Shown here: positions 9,100-18,047 of the stretch, piece after piece
Layout: the number at the start of each line of letters is the position of its first letter
Numbering within the stretch: position 1 is the first letter of the stretch
From: Pseudomaricurvus hydrocarbonicus
Lineage (GTDB): Bacteria; Pseudomonadota; Gammaproteobacteria; Pseudomonadales; Cellvibrionaceae
Direction: 5' to 3'
NCBI RefSeq assembly: GCF_011602365.1
Contig: NZ_JAAONZ010000013.1
Span: 62,001 to 126,000 of the forward strand
Length of the DNA stretch: 64,000 bases
Notes under the pieces: generated by a model
What the model saw: only the letters and a program-made list of their open reading frames with translations
What the model was told of the DNA's origin: nothing
Database searches by the model: none
Position numbers and translations under genes: made by a program

Positions 9100-10842
9100 A
9101 TGACGCTGTTGCAATCGCTACCGTTAACGCATTTTTTGAAGCATTACCGTTTGGAGTCCTTCGTGCGGGACTGCGTGGCGGGCATTGTCGTCAGTATTGT
9201 GATGATCCCACAGTGCATGGGGTATGCTTTGTTGGCCGGTATGCCCGCCGAGTATGGTCTCTATTGCGCGATTTTACCGACCTTTCTCTACGCCCTGCTG
9301 GGCAGCAGTCGCTGCCTGTCGGTGGGGCCTGCTGCTTTAATATCGATTATTCTGGCCAGCAGCATTGCTGCCCTAAACCCGCAAAGTGACGCCCAATATA
9401 TTTTCTATGCGGTGAATATTTCCTTTTTAGCCGGCATGTTTTTGTTGCTGATGCGGCTCTTGCGGTTGGGTAACCTCACCAATTACATCAGTACACCGGT
9501 GATCAGTGGCTTTACCAGCGCTGCGGCACTGACGATCATGTTGAGTCAATTGAAGCATGTACTGGGTGTTGAAATTGGCGCAGGACTGGACTTCGGGGAA
9601 ACTCTGCGGGCTCTGATACGAAGCCTGGTTGAGGTCAATTGGCCCACGCTGAGTATTGGTGTAGGGGCCTGCCTTGTCTTGTGGTATTTCAAGGCGTTGT
9701 TCCCGGCGTTGATCAAAACCTTCAGTTTACCCACCTGGCTGCAGCAGGCATTGGGCAAATCGGGACCTATGGTGGTGGTGTTTGGGGCGGCGGCTCTCGT
9801 CGCAGTGTTGCAGTTAGATCAGACTTCCGGTGTGGCTGTACTGGGGAATATCCCGCCGGGACTGCCGGATTTAACCGCGGTATGGACCGGGTTTTCGATG
9901 GATATCGAACTGTGGAAGCAGCTGGCTCTGCCCGCCTTTTTGATCGCACTGATGTGTTTTATTACCAGCATTGCCGTCGGCAGCAGTTTGGCGAGTTTGC
10001 GCAAAGAACGGGTTAACCCCAATCAGGAGTTGCTGGCGCTCGGGATTGCCAATCTGGGGGCTGCCGTGAGCGGGACGTTTGCTCTGGCCGGTAGCCTCAG
10101 TCGTTCGGCAGTCAGTCATCAGGCCGGGGCAGAAACCCCGATTGCCAGTGTCATCAGTGCACTGTGTATTATCCTGACATTGCTGGTGTTGACGCCGTTG
10201 TTTTATTCCTTGCCGCTGGCCGTGCTGGGGGCCATCGTGATTATGTCCGTGTTTTCTATGATTGATATTGCACAGGTTGGGCGCTGTTGGAAGCTTAACC
10301 GGGCCGATGCCTATAGCTTATTGGCGACTTTTTTTGCGGTGTTAGTGTTTAATATCGAGATTGGCATCTGTGTGGGCATTATTTTGTCCATTGTCCTGCT
10401 GGTACACCGCGCCAGCCACCCGCACATAGCCGTTGTCGGGCGTGTGGGAGAAAGCGCTCATTTCCGTAACGTAGAGCGGCACGATGTGGTGACCGATGAG
10501 AGCATTATCGCTATTCGGGTGGATGAGAGTATTTATTTTTCCAATGTGCAGTTCATTGAAGACTTTATTCTGGAGCAATGCAGTGCGCACCCTCATGCAG
10601 AACATGTTGTCTTGATTTGCAGTTCGGTCAGCTTTATTGATGCGACCGCCGTGGATGCCCTGGAGCAATTGGGTGAGAAACTCCGCGAGACCGGCATTAC
10701 CTTTCATTTGGCAGAGGTCAAGGGCCCGGTCATGGATCAGTTGAAAAGAACCGAGATGATCGAGCGGCTTAAGCCCGGCCAAATATTTTTTACCGTGGAT
10801 GAGGCTATGCGCAGTTTGGCCGTCTCAAAACAGAATGGCTGA
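9100..10842 (+). CDS. SulP-family anion transporter with STAS domain
   Basis: A 580-residue inner-membrane carrier. The N-terminal two thirds is strongly hydrophobic, with many membrane segments and the SulP signature around 'IPQCMGYALLAGMPAEYGLYCAI'. A cytoplasmic STAS domain (about residues 450-570, with 'VVLICSSVSFIDATAVDAL') closes the protein. SulP proteins move sulfate, bicarbonate or dicarboxylates; the substrate cannot be read here. Frames open at 9049 and 9091, but the ATG at 9100 has AAGGAGG nine bases upstream and starts just before the first conserved segment, so I chose it. A sulfatase and an SLC13 permease lie 20 kb away, but no link is shown. Confidence 0.88.
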   Translation: MTLLQSLPLTHFLKHYRLESFVRDCVAGIVVSIVMIPQCMGYALLAGMPAEYGLYCAILPTFLYALLGSSRCLSVGPAALISIILASSIAALNPQSDAQYIFYAVNISFLAGMFLLLMRLLRLGNLTNYISTPVISGFTSAAALTIMLSQLKHVLGVEIGAGLDFGETLRALIRSLVEVNWPTLSIGVGACLVLWYFKALFPALIKTFSLPTWLQQALGKSGPMVVVFGAAALVAVLQLDQTSGVAVLGNIPPGLPDLTAVWTGFSMDIELWKQLALPAFLIALMCFITSIAVGSSLASLRKERVNPNQELLALGIANLGAAVSGTFALAGSLSRSAVSHQAGAETPIASVISALCIILTLLVLTPLFYSLPLAVLGAIVIMSVFSMIDIAQVGRCWKLNRADAYSLLATFFAVLVFNIEIGICVGIILSIVLLVHRASHPHIAVVGRVGESAHFRNVERHDVVTDESIIAIRVDESIYFSNVQFIEDFILEQCSAHPHAEHVVLICSSVSFIDATAVDALEQLGEKLRETGITFHLAEVKGPVMDQLKRTEMIERLKPGQIFFTVDEAMRSLAVSKQNG

Positions 10843-11246
10843 GAGCACACACTGCTGTCGCCGGTACTGGAATGTCCATAGGTCTGATAAATGGTTCGCC
10901 AGGGCGCCCAGTTAAGTGGGGCCGCCTTGTGGCGATCTGCGAAGGACGCCGTCGGCCGTCGCTAAGAAAAACAGGTGGCTTGGAGCGTCCAGTAAACCCA
11001 ATACCGTTAATCTGTAGCACCTGTTTGGTTCTACCTGTTCTCGGGTTTTGAGGGGGTGTACAGCTCGACATAAGGTATTGCCTGTATGAGCTTTTTGGCA
11101 CGTCTTTAAAAAGGCATAAATGGCGCCATTTCTTAAAAACTGTGATAGGGTTCACATGTTGTCGAGTTTTTCGGGGAGGCACGGCGGTAAGAGTGCGGTT
11201 CCTGAGGCCAATTACCGAAGTGAGACGCACATGGATTAAAGTGGGT
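10843..11246. other. Spacer with a 14-base palindrome
   Basis: About 400 bases without a supported gene. AAATGGCGCCATTT (11118-11131) is a perfect palindrome about 115 bases before the chosen diguanylate cyclase start and could be an operator. In-frame GTG codons upstream of that start are not preceded by good ribosome-binding sites. Confidence 0.45.
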
Positions 11247-12359
11247 ATGCAAAATTATCTGAACTCTCAACAACTGTTGTCCCGACCTTATCGCCAGGCG
11301 GTACTGAAGGCACTGTTAATCATCACGATTATCAGCGGCTTGTTGTTTACGGTCCTGAACCTGGGGCGCCAAAATTACAGCCTGGCCTTTGCCGAGTTGT
11401 TGATGTCGATCTACTCGATGGCCATCCTCTGGCTGCTTTCTACCACCGACTTCGTCAAGCATATCGAAATCTGGGCGCTGGTGTATTTGGTGCCGTTTTT
11501 CAGCGTTATGATGCTGGCGTTGGCTTCGCCCGGTGCCACGGCCAGTGTCTTTGTGTGGGTGTTTTTGATCCCTATCCTGTCGCACTTCACCCTGGGAAAG
11601 CGGTTGGGGTTGATGATTTCTGTGTGTTACATCGCGATGGCAGGGGTTATTTTTTTCAACAAGTATCAGGCAGATCTGGAGTTGCTGGGGCCGGTGCCGG
11701 TTGCCAATTTCAGTATTCTGACGCTGGTCATTCTGGCCTTTTCATCAGCTTATGAAATTACGCGTGAGCAGACGGAATTGCGGCTTTTAAAAATGGCGCA
11801 TTCGGATCCCTTAACAGGTTTGGCCAATCGAGCTCACCTTCACAGTGTGTTTGAGCATGAGCAGCGCCGTAGTGAGCGAGCCCAGTCTCCGTTGTGCATT
11901 GCGCTTTTGGACCTGGATCATTTCAAACGGGTTAACGATACCTATGGTCATGAAGTGGGTGATATGGCACTGGTTCATGTGGCTGAAGTCCTCAAGGCCG
12001 GACTGAGAAAATCCGATCTGGTGGCGCGCTTGGGAGGGGAAGAGTTCTGTCTGTTGCTGATGGAAACGCAGGGGCAGCAGGGGCTCGCAGTGGCCGATAA
12101 AATTCGTCGACGCCTTGAGCAGACCCCGGTGATGTTTGAAGGGGCTCCGCTAGTGATTGACGGCACCGTCATTACTCTGACCATCAGTGGTGGGGTAGCA
12201 GAGCATGGTGTCGATGGTACGGCGTTGAAGGACTTAATTCGTGTCGCGGACCAAAGGTTGTATGAATCCAAAAACAATGGGCGCAATCAAATTCGGTTAC
12301 ACAGCGACGCCGCCAGTGCACTGGAGGTGGACGATAAAAGTCCGGGATTACTTTTCTAG
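11247..12359 (+). CDS. Membrane diguanylate cyclase
   Basis: Makes cyclic di-GMP from two GTP. The 370-residue product has about six membrane helices in its first 170 residues, forming a MASE-like sensor, and a C-terminal GGDEF domain. The active-site motif is GGEEF at residues 263-267, so the enzyme should be catalytic. RKSD at 254-257 is an intact inhibitory (I) site, implying product feedback. 'DPLTGLANR' marks the domain start. The frame opens at GTG 11142, but the ATG at 11247 fits the first hydrophobic segment better; its ribosome-binding site is weak. It converges on the TM2 gene. Confidence 0.88.
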   Translation: MQNYLNSQQLLSRPYRQAVLKALLIITIISGLLFTVLNLGRQNYSLAFAELLMSIYSMAILWLLSTTDFVKHIEIWALVYLVPFFSVMMLALASPGATASVFVWVFLIPILSHFTLGKRLGLMISVCYIAMAGVIFFNKYQADLELLGPVPVANFSILTLVILAFSSAYEITREQTELRLLKMAHSDPLTGLANRAHLHSVFEHEQRRSERAQSPLCIALLDLDHFKRVNDTYGHEVGDMALVHVAEVLKAGLRKSDLVARLGGEEFCLLLMETQGQQGLAVADKIRRRLEQTPVMFEGAPLVIDGTVITLTISGGVAEHGVDGTALKDLIRVADQRLYESKNNGRNQIRLHSDAASALEVDDKSPGLLF

Positions 12360-12411
12360 CAGGTCGCTCCGCTGAGACGCCTGGGTGGGTTTGAGTGTGG
12401 ATTGCATCCCG

Positions 12412-12831
12412 TTAACGAAATCTCCGCCGCTGGTTGACCCGATCGATTTGCTCATTAAGGGTCCAGTAATCGTATAAAACCCCCAGCAGCAATAAGCCGC
12501 CGGTCAACAACCAAATCAGTCCCGTCAGCCATTTCCCCAGATAGAGCCGGTGAATACCAAAGATCCCCAGAAAGGTTAAGAGAATCCAGCTGATGTTGTA
12601 GTCCTTGTCGCCGGGTATGTACTTGATGTAGGCGGAGCGGTCCATGGACGGAATTAAAAACAGATCAATGATCCAGCCGATGAAGAAAATACCTAGGGTG
12701 AAAAAGTACAGGGTCCCGGACACTGGCCGGCCATAGTAGAAACGGTGAGCCCCCATAAATCCGAAAATCCACAACAGGTACCCCATGACGAGGTTGTGGG
12801 TATTTCCCGGGTGACGTATCGCATTTTCCAT
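12412..12831 (-). CDS. TM2-domain membrane protein with two TM2 units
   Basis: A 139-residue integral membrane protein. Two copies of the TM2 pattern are visible: a glycine-rich 'FGFMGAHRFYYGR' and a second 'LGIFGIHRLYLGK', each followed by a hydrophobic helix and an aspartate ('GWIIDLF' and 'GVLYDYW'). Most bacterial TM2 proteins carry one such unit, so this is a tandem form. The function of the family is not established. The short arginine-rich tail (QRRRFR) probably faces the cytoplasm. The gene has its own promoter region and converges on the diguanylate cyclase gene. Confidence 0.8.
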   Translation of the reverse strand: MENAIRHPGNTHNLVMGYLLWIFGFMGAHRFYYGRPVSGTLYFFTLGIFFIGWIIDLFLIPSMDRSAYIKYIPGDKDYNISWILLTFLGIFGIHRLYLGKWLTGLIWLLTGGLLLLGVLYDYWTLNEQIDRVNQRRRFR

Positions 12832-13286
12832 CGGTTTGACTCCCCCTTTGGCTAGGATTTCGGCCGGTGTGGCTGGCGGTCAGCGTTGATCATAGTTGCC
12901 TACCTGGCCATATTCGACCTTTTGAGTTGTTCTATCTTCTTAAAGCCGAAAAGTGTAGTCAAGGGGTATTCACCTGTTCAGCGCATTTAAATGTTGGGGT
13001 TTTCCACTTGGTGGCTTGCTTGCTAGGGGCTTCGAGGGTGCTCTTGAGTAGCCCAGGGTAGCCGCTCACAGGCCTTTGCTCAAATACCTTTGGGCGCATA
13101 TCGGCTGCTAGCTGAAGGGGTGGCTTAAAGTTTCTCAGTCAGCGTTAAAAATAAAACTTGTTTGTGACTGGGATTGGCGCTATATAGCACTGCATAATTT
13201 GCGCAACCCGTTGGGGTGCCCAACCCGTCAGTCTCTGATGTGCCAAGCATCGCACCAACGCCTGTTTTTTTCTGGATGGGCTAACC
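12832..13286. other. Spacer upstream of the peptidase-RimK set
   Basis: About 450 bases with no supported gene. Near its right end are a candidate promoter (13158-13186) and a leader hairpin with GTTGGG (13210-13215) against CCCAAC (13219-13224). Confidence 0.45.
13158..13186 (+). promoter_or_regulatory. Candidate promoter of the peptidase-RimK-GNAT/C39 set
   Basis: TTGTTT (13158-13163), a 17-base spacer and TATATA (13181-13186). Both boxes are imperfect, but spacing and position, about 100 bases before the first start codon, are right. Confidence 0.4.
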
Positions 13287-14396
13287 ATGACTACTGATCA
13301 AATTCCACGGGAGTTCCTTTCGGTTCTCACGAGCACCACACTGCCTTCTTCATTGACCAATTTACTGGCTCAGTTGATTCGCAACCCCAGTGTGGTGGGG
13401 GCGGAACACTCTTTCTTTCGTGTATTGCAGCGAGAGCTGGAAGAACGTGGTGCCAAAGTCACCTGGTACGAAGGTTTACTGGTGGCGCAGGGCCGCCAGC
13501 CCGCCAGCCTCATGTTGTCGGCTCACATTGACCGTCACGGCTTGATTTGCACGGGCCCGAACGAGTTTCAGTACGCGGCATTTGTGGCCGGTTCCCGGTC
13601 GGATTTGTTGGGTAACTCGGTTGACGAGCAACTGATGCGTAAAGTCGTGACCCGTTTTCCCAATGAGCGGGTGTACGCCTACGAACCCTGGTCCGGCGCC
13701 TATCGCGGGCAGGGCGCGATCAGCAATGCCTATGTCTGCCCGAACCGCAATAACCTGATTTTTGAAGTGGATGGGTTGGCACATTTGGTGGCGGGAACGC
13801 CGGTTGCTTTCACGGATAATTTAAAAGTAACCGACGAGGCCCTGGTGGGGCAGTTGGATAATGTGCTGACCGCGGCCATTCTGGTGTATTTGTTTGAATT
13901 GGGTTTTCAGGGAACGGCATTTTTTACTGCCCAGGAAGAAGCGGGAAAGAGTTGGCGCTACCTGTTGGAATGGTTTCGACGTTTTGGCGACTCGACCAAT
14001 CAGCTGGTGGTGGTCGATACCAGTCCTTTCCCGGATTTTGCGGCGGCTCAGCAGCAGCACCTGGTGTTACGACACAAAGATGCCAACCACACCTTCAATG
14101 CAGCGCTGACTGAAAAGTTAATCGAGGTGTGCGATCAGCTTGGCTTCAGTTATGTGTTTAAGGATCGTTATGTTGAGGAAATGAACGCAGCCAAAGCAGC
14201 TCGAGGCGAAGAGCCGGCGTCTTTAGGCTCCACAGAAATGGGGCGTATTATTGCGGCATCGAAAGGCCTGGTGGATGGGACGACACTGCAGATTCCAAGC
14301 TCCAGTTATCACACGTTATCAGAGTCTGCGCCGCTGGCCTCAGTCATGGCGTTTATTGAAGTCTTGTCGCAGTTGGCCGGGTTGAAAGGCTCGTAA
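13287..14396 (+). CDS. M42/M20-like zinc peptidase (predicted)
   Basis: A 369-residue protein of the M42/M20 aminopeptidase fold. The full set of metal and catalytic positions can be traced: H80-x-D82 in 'AHIDRHG', D191 in 'LDNVLTAA', the E217-E218 pair in 'AQEEAG', an aspartate in 'VVVDTSPFPD', and H342 near the C-terminus in 'SSSYHTLSES'. This predicts a di-zinc exopeptidase, cytoplasmic because no signal is seen. It lies immediately before a RimK-like amide ligase and a GNAT/C39-like peptidase in the same direction, so it may process the product of that ligase. Sequence between the motifs looks divergent from textbook M42 enzymes, so I leave the substrate open. Confidence 0.75.
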   Translation: MTTDQIPREFLSVLTSTTLPSSLTNLLAQLIRNPSVVGAEHSFFRVLQRELEERGAKVTWYEGLLVAQGRQPASLMLSAHIDRHGLICTGPNEFQYAAFVAGSRSDLLGNSVDEQLMRKVVTRFPNERVYAYEPWSGAYRGQGAISNAYVCPNRNNLIFEVDGLAHLVAGTPVAFTDNLKVTDEALVGQLDNVLTAAILVYLFELGFQGTAFFTAQEEAGKSWRYLLEWFRRFGDSTNQLVVVDTSPFPDFAAAQQQHLVLRHKDANHTFNAALTEKLIEVCDQLGFSYVFKDRYVEEMNAAKAARGEEPASLGSTEMGRIIAASKGLVDGTTLQIPSSSYHTLSESAPLASVMAFIEVLSQLAGLKGS

Positions 14397-14522
14397 TGGT
14401 GGTCGCGATGTTGTATTTACAGACATTGGGTTGATTGACAGAGTTTAGTTTCGTTACGGGCTGTTAGCCCGGTTATAAAACCATTGTTATATTCTCTCGG
14501 GAATAATTCAGAGAAACGTTAC

Positions 14523-15995
14523 ATGCATAAAACCCTGGTTGTTGTTGATGAATCTGTGTTGGGGGAATTTTCGGAAACGCCCGGCATTGCTCACCTGAAT
14601 GTCATCACCTTTGATCAATATTTACAGGATTATCCGAAACTCAATGAGCCGAGAACACGCATCATCAATGTGTGCGATACCGTCAATTATTTGAGTAAGG
14701 GCTATTACTGCTCGCTGTTAGCGGAAGCTCGCAACCACAAGGTGTTGCCCAGCGTAAAGACCATCAACGAATTGCGAATTGAAGGTCAGGCCGATACGGC
14801 GCAATTGTCCTTCAGCCTGTCATCGCAAATGCAGGGTGAAGCCGATGTGCCACAAGAGCTGTTCGTCTACTTTGGGCTGGTGGCCAACGTTGCCTTGCAA
14901 AAATTGGCCCGCAAACTTTATGAACGTTTCCCTGCCCCCATTCTGAGGGTGGTTTTTGATCATCAGGGCGAAAGTGTGAATGCCCACGTGCGCCGAAGCT
15001 CGTATCAGGAACTGGATGAAATTAACAGGGCACGCTTTATTGAGGCGTTGGCCAGTTTTACCGATTCTGTTTGGCGTAAACCGTCGCAGCGCAAAGCGGC
15101 GCGCTGGGATATGGCTATTCTGGTAAATCCGGACGAACCCCACCCTCCCAGTGACAAGGAGGCCATTGCGCGATTTGTCAAAGCGGCCAAAAAACTCAAC
15201 ATTTATGCTGAGCCCGTCACCTCACAACAATTGTTGTTACAACTGAACCAGTTTGATGCGCTATTCATCCGTGAAACCACCGCCATTGACCATCCGACTT
15301 ACCGGTTGGCACGAAAGGCTGAAAGCGCTGGCCTGGTGGTCATGGATGATCCGGATTCTATCCTGCGCTGTTGCAATAAGGTGTTTCTGCACGATGCCTT
15401 CAGTTATCACGGGGTGCCGAGTTTGAAGACTCATGTGGTCATGAATGTAGACGAGACCACGCTGGACGGCATTGAGCAGCAGTTTGACTATCCGCTGGTG
15501 TTAAAAATGCCTGAGGGCTCGTTTTCAAATGGTGTCTATAAAGCGGCGGATCGAGCTGCGTTAAGGCAGCGGTTGACGGAATTGTTTCAGCAAAGTGCCT
15601 TGGTGCTGGTGCAGGAATATTTGTACACGGACTTTGATTGGCGCATTGGCGTGTTAAACGGCCGGGCGATTTACGCCTGTCGCTACCACATGGCTCGCAA
15701 TCATTGGCAAATCTATAATCACAGTGCCAAGCGGTTCAGTTCGGGTGGCTTTGAAACACTGCCCACGTTTGAAGTGCCGAAACCGGTGCTCGATGCTGCG
15801 GTTAAAGCGGCTAACGTGGTGGGTAAGGGGTTGTACGGTGTCGATCTGAAACAAAAAGATGGTCATGTTTACGTGATTGAGGTCAACGACAACCCGAGTG
15901 TTGACCACAAGGTAGAAGACGCATATTTAGGCAATGAATTGTACATGCTGGTTATGGCTGAGTTTCAGCGCCGACTGGAACTTCGTGGAAGATAA
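14523..15995 (+). CDS. RimK-like ATP-grasp ligase with RLAN N-terminal domain
   Basis: A 490-residue protein. The C-terminal part (about residues 290-490) is an ATP-grasp domain: 'YPLVLKMPEGSFSNGVYKA', 'VLVQEYLYTDFDWRIGVL', and the magnesium-binding 'EVNDNPSVD' with E453, N455 and N457. Such enzymes activate a carboxylate with ATP and join it to an amine, as RimK adds glutamate to ribosomal protein S6. The first 170 or so residues match the RLAN domain that accompanies this RimK subfamily. The frame opens at TTG 14484, but ATG 14523 (MHKTLVVVDESVLGEF) starts the conserved domain. The next gene begins four bases after the stop. The real substrate of the family is unknown to me. Confidence 0.85.
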   Translation: MHKTLVVVDESVLGEFSETPGIAHLNVITFDQYLQDYPKLNEPRTRIINVCDTVNYLSKGYYCSLLAEARNHKVLPSVKTINELRIEGQADTAQLSFSLSSQMQGEADVPQELFVYFGLVANVALQKLARKLYERFPAPILRVVFDHQGESVNAHVRRSSYQELDEINRARFIEALASFTDSVWRKPSQRKAARWDMAILVNPDEPHPPSDKEAIARFVKAAKKLNIYAEPVTSQQLLLQLNQFDALFIRETTAIDHPTYRLARKAESAGLVVMDDPDSILRCCNKVFLHDAFSYHGVPSLKTHVVMNVDETTLDGIEQQFDYPLVLKMPEGSFSNGVYKAADRAALRQRLTELFQQSALVLVQEYLYTDFDWRIGVLNGRAIYACRYHMARNHWQIYNHSAKRFSSGGFETLPTFEVPKPVLDAAVKAANVVGKGLYGVDLKQKDGHVYVIEVNDNPSVDHKVEDAYLGNELYMLVMAEFQRRLELRGR

Positions 15996-15999
15996 TGCG

Positions 16000-17214
16000 G
16001 TGAACGTCGATACAATACACCCTGTCGTGAAGCTCTCTGACAAAGCCCTTGAAAGCCGCGTTGAGAGCCGGGAAGAAAACAACATACGTGATGCCAGTGT
16101 TGTTTTTCGTGTGGCGTCTCTCCATGACCTGGACGCCCTCGATGCGCTGGAAAAACAATGCTTTGACAGCGATCGCTTGAGCCGGCGCAGTTTGCGTCAC
16201 TGGATCAAGGCACACCACGGTCTTATGTTGCTGGCAGAGGGGGGGCAGGGGCTGTTGGGCTATGGTTTGGTGTGGCTGCACAAGGGCACACGGTTGGCGC
16301 GGCTGTATTCTCTGGCGGTGGCTCCACAGGCTCGCGGTCAACGTATCGCTACACAGTTACTGACTTGTCTGGAGCAGAAAGCGTCGGAACGTGGCCGCAT
16401 TTTTATGCGCCTGGAAGTGGCAAAATCCAATCGTTCGGCGATCGCACTTTACCAGTCGCAAGGCTATCGTGTGTTTGGCGAATTCAGTGATTATTACGAA
16501 GATCATGACGATGCGTTACGAATGCAAAAACGCATTCGTTTTGCTCGGACGGAGAACGCCGCGGGGGTGGGGTTTCAGCAACTGCCCTGGTACCCGCAAA
16601 CCACCGAATTTACCTGTGGGCCGGCCGCCCTGATGATGGCCATGGCCGGTCGGCAAGAGCGTCGTGATGGCGACCACTTGACCCCCAACCCGATACTGGA
16701 GCTGGAGATCTGGCGTGAAGCTACCACCATTTTCATGACTTCAGGCCATGGTGGCTGTCACCCGCTGGGATTGGCCTTGTCGGCGCGTAAGCGGGGGTTT
16801 GATGTCGAAGTTTATATCAGTACCGATAAGCCACTTTTTACGGAAAGTGTTCGCAGCGAGGCGAAGAAACGCGTTGTTGGACTGGTGCATCAACAATTCC
16901 TTCAACAAGCCAGGGAGCAGACGGTGTCGATTGTGTATGAGGATGTCTCGCAGGATGTCCTGTCCCAGTGGTTAAGTGAGGGTTACTCGGTGTTGGTGCT
17001 GATCAGTACCTACCGTTTGGATGGTAAAAAAGCCCCGCACTGGGTGTGCCTGACCAATATTGATGAGCACTGTCTCTATGTGCATGACCCTGATGTGACA
17101 CTGGACCAGCAGTTACCTTTGGATTGTCAGCACCTTCCCATTGCACGGCAAGACTTTGAAAAAATGTCGGCCTTTGGGGCAGAGCGTTTGCGGACGGCCA
17201 TGGCGATCCGTTGA
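16000..17214 (+). CDS. GNAT acetyltransferase fused to a C39-like cysteine peptidase
   Basis: A 404-residue fusion. Residues about 30-175 form a GNAT domain: 'LYSLAVAPQARGQRIATQLL' is the acetyl-CoA loop and 'NRSAIALYQSQGYRVFGE' the last motif. From about residue 190 a papain-like C39-type domain follows: Cys206 in 'EFTCGPAALMM', His347 in 'APHWVCL' and Asp363 in 'YVHDPD' give a complete triad. Start choice: the frame runs back to 15934 inside the ligase gene, but the GTG at 16000 follows that gene's stop by four bases and has GGAAG upstream. Pairing with an RLAN-RimK ligase is a known arrangement in gammaproteobacteria. Possible roles are acetylating and cleaving a ligase-made peptide (inference). 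Confidence 0.82.
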   Translation: MNVDTIHPVVKLSDKALESRVESREENNIRDASVVFRVASLHDLDALDALEKQCFDSDRLSRRSLRHWIKAHHGLMLLAEGGQGLLGYGLVWLHKGTRLARLYSLAVAPQARGQRIATQLLTCLEQKASERGRIFMRLEVAKSNRSAIALYQSQGYRVFGEFSDYYEDHDDALRMQKRIRFARTENAAGVGFQQLPWYPQTTEFTCGPAALMMAMAGRQERRDGDHLTPNPILELEIWREATTIFMTSGHGGCHPLGLALSARKRGFDVEVYISTDKPLFTESVRSEAKKRVVGLVHQQFLQQAREQTVSIVYEDVSQDVLSQWLSEGYSVLVLISTYRLDGKKAPHWVCLTNIDEHCLYVHDPDVTLDQQLPLDCQHLPIARQDFEKMSAFGAERLRTAMAIR

Positions 17215-17283
17215 CAGGTCTCGGCAAAAACCCCGCTAGCGGAACCGCTCAGCAGTGATACAGCGGTGAGATCAGCAAAACAT

Positions 17284-17838
17284 TCAGTGGTCGAGACGTT
17301 GAATAAATCGGGCAAAGCGCTGACAAAAATCGGCGATAAAATCCGCGACATCTGGGTCGTTGACGGTGCCGTCGTCCTCAATCATATTTGAGTCTTTAAA
17401 GGTGATGTAAACTTCTCCAGGCAGAATGATGCTGCCCAGTATGGGCAGCATCTGTCGCAAATGTTGCTGGGCTAGTGCGGTTCCCAGGCTGCCCGGTGAG
17501 GTACCTGCCATGGCGATGACTTTATCGCGCCAGACATTGTTTTCTGGCGGCTTGGAACCCCAGTCAATAGCGTTTTTTAAAACGGCAGGTATGGAACGGT
17601 TGTATTCTGGCGTGACCATGCAAACTGCATCGGCGGCTTCTATCGCGGCGACAAATTGGTTGACGGGTGTTGGACGGTTGTCTTCCAGGTCTGCATTGTA
17701 GAAGGGCATGTCATACATGGGTACCCAGGTAAACTGAATTGAGCTTGGCGCGCTTTTTTCAATCGCACGAGCGAGGCGGACATTGAGTGATGCTTTGCGA
17801 TTACTGCCGACCAGCATGGCGACACGGTATTTGGGCAT
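17284..17838 (-). CDS. NAD(P)H-dependent FMN reductase (flavodoxin-like)
   Basis: A 184-residue flavodoxin-fold protein of the NADPH-dependent FMN reductase/ChrR type. 'LVGSNRKASLNVRLA' near the start binds the FMN phosphate. 'TPEYNRSIPAVLKNAIDWGS' is the family signature next to the isoalloxazine ring, and 'AGTSPGSLG' is the third flavin loop. Members reduce quinones, azo dyes or chromate with tightly bound FMN. It converges with the GNAT/C39 gene and is probably unrelated to that set. A downstream acidic segment ('SNMIEDDGTVNDPDV') is an extension in the last third. Cytoplasmic. Confidence 0.87.
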   Translation of the reverse strand: MPKYRVAMLVGSNRKASLNVRLARAIEKSAPSSIQFTWVPMYDMPFYNADLEDNRPTPVNQFVAAIEAADAVCMVTPEYNRSIPAVLKNAIDWGSKPPENNVWRDKVIAMAGTSPGSLGTALAQQHLRQMLPILGSIILPGEVYITFKDSNMIEDDGTVNDPDVADFIADFCQRFARFIQRLDH

Positions 17839-18047
17839 GATGGCTCCTGCGTTGCCGAGACATGGATTTTAATGTGACGTGACAAACATAAAACGAAATA
17901 AACATAAATGGCTGGGGTAGCGGCAGGGCAACATTCTTAACTGATTGAGAGGCGGTTCGTTAAGGGTTAGCTTACGAATCGCCCCGCCGGTGTCAGTCGC
18001 GCCATTGAAGTGTGAATGGAAGGATTATTCTTCTGCTGCCAGACTGC

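Noticed and set aside
12867-13061. Small plus-strand frame before the peptidase gene
   Set aside because: No ribosome-binding site and random-looking composition.
14457-14471. CGGGCT-GTT-AGCCCG hairpin as a terminator splitting the peptidase from the ligase gene
   Set aside because: No T-run follows. It may be a weak attenuator or processing site but is not called.
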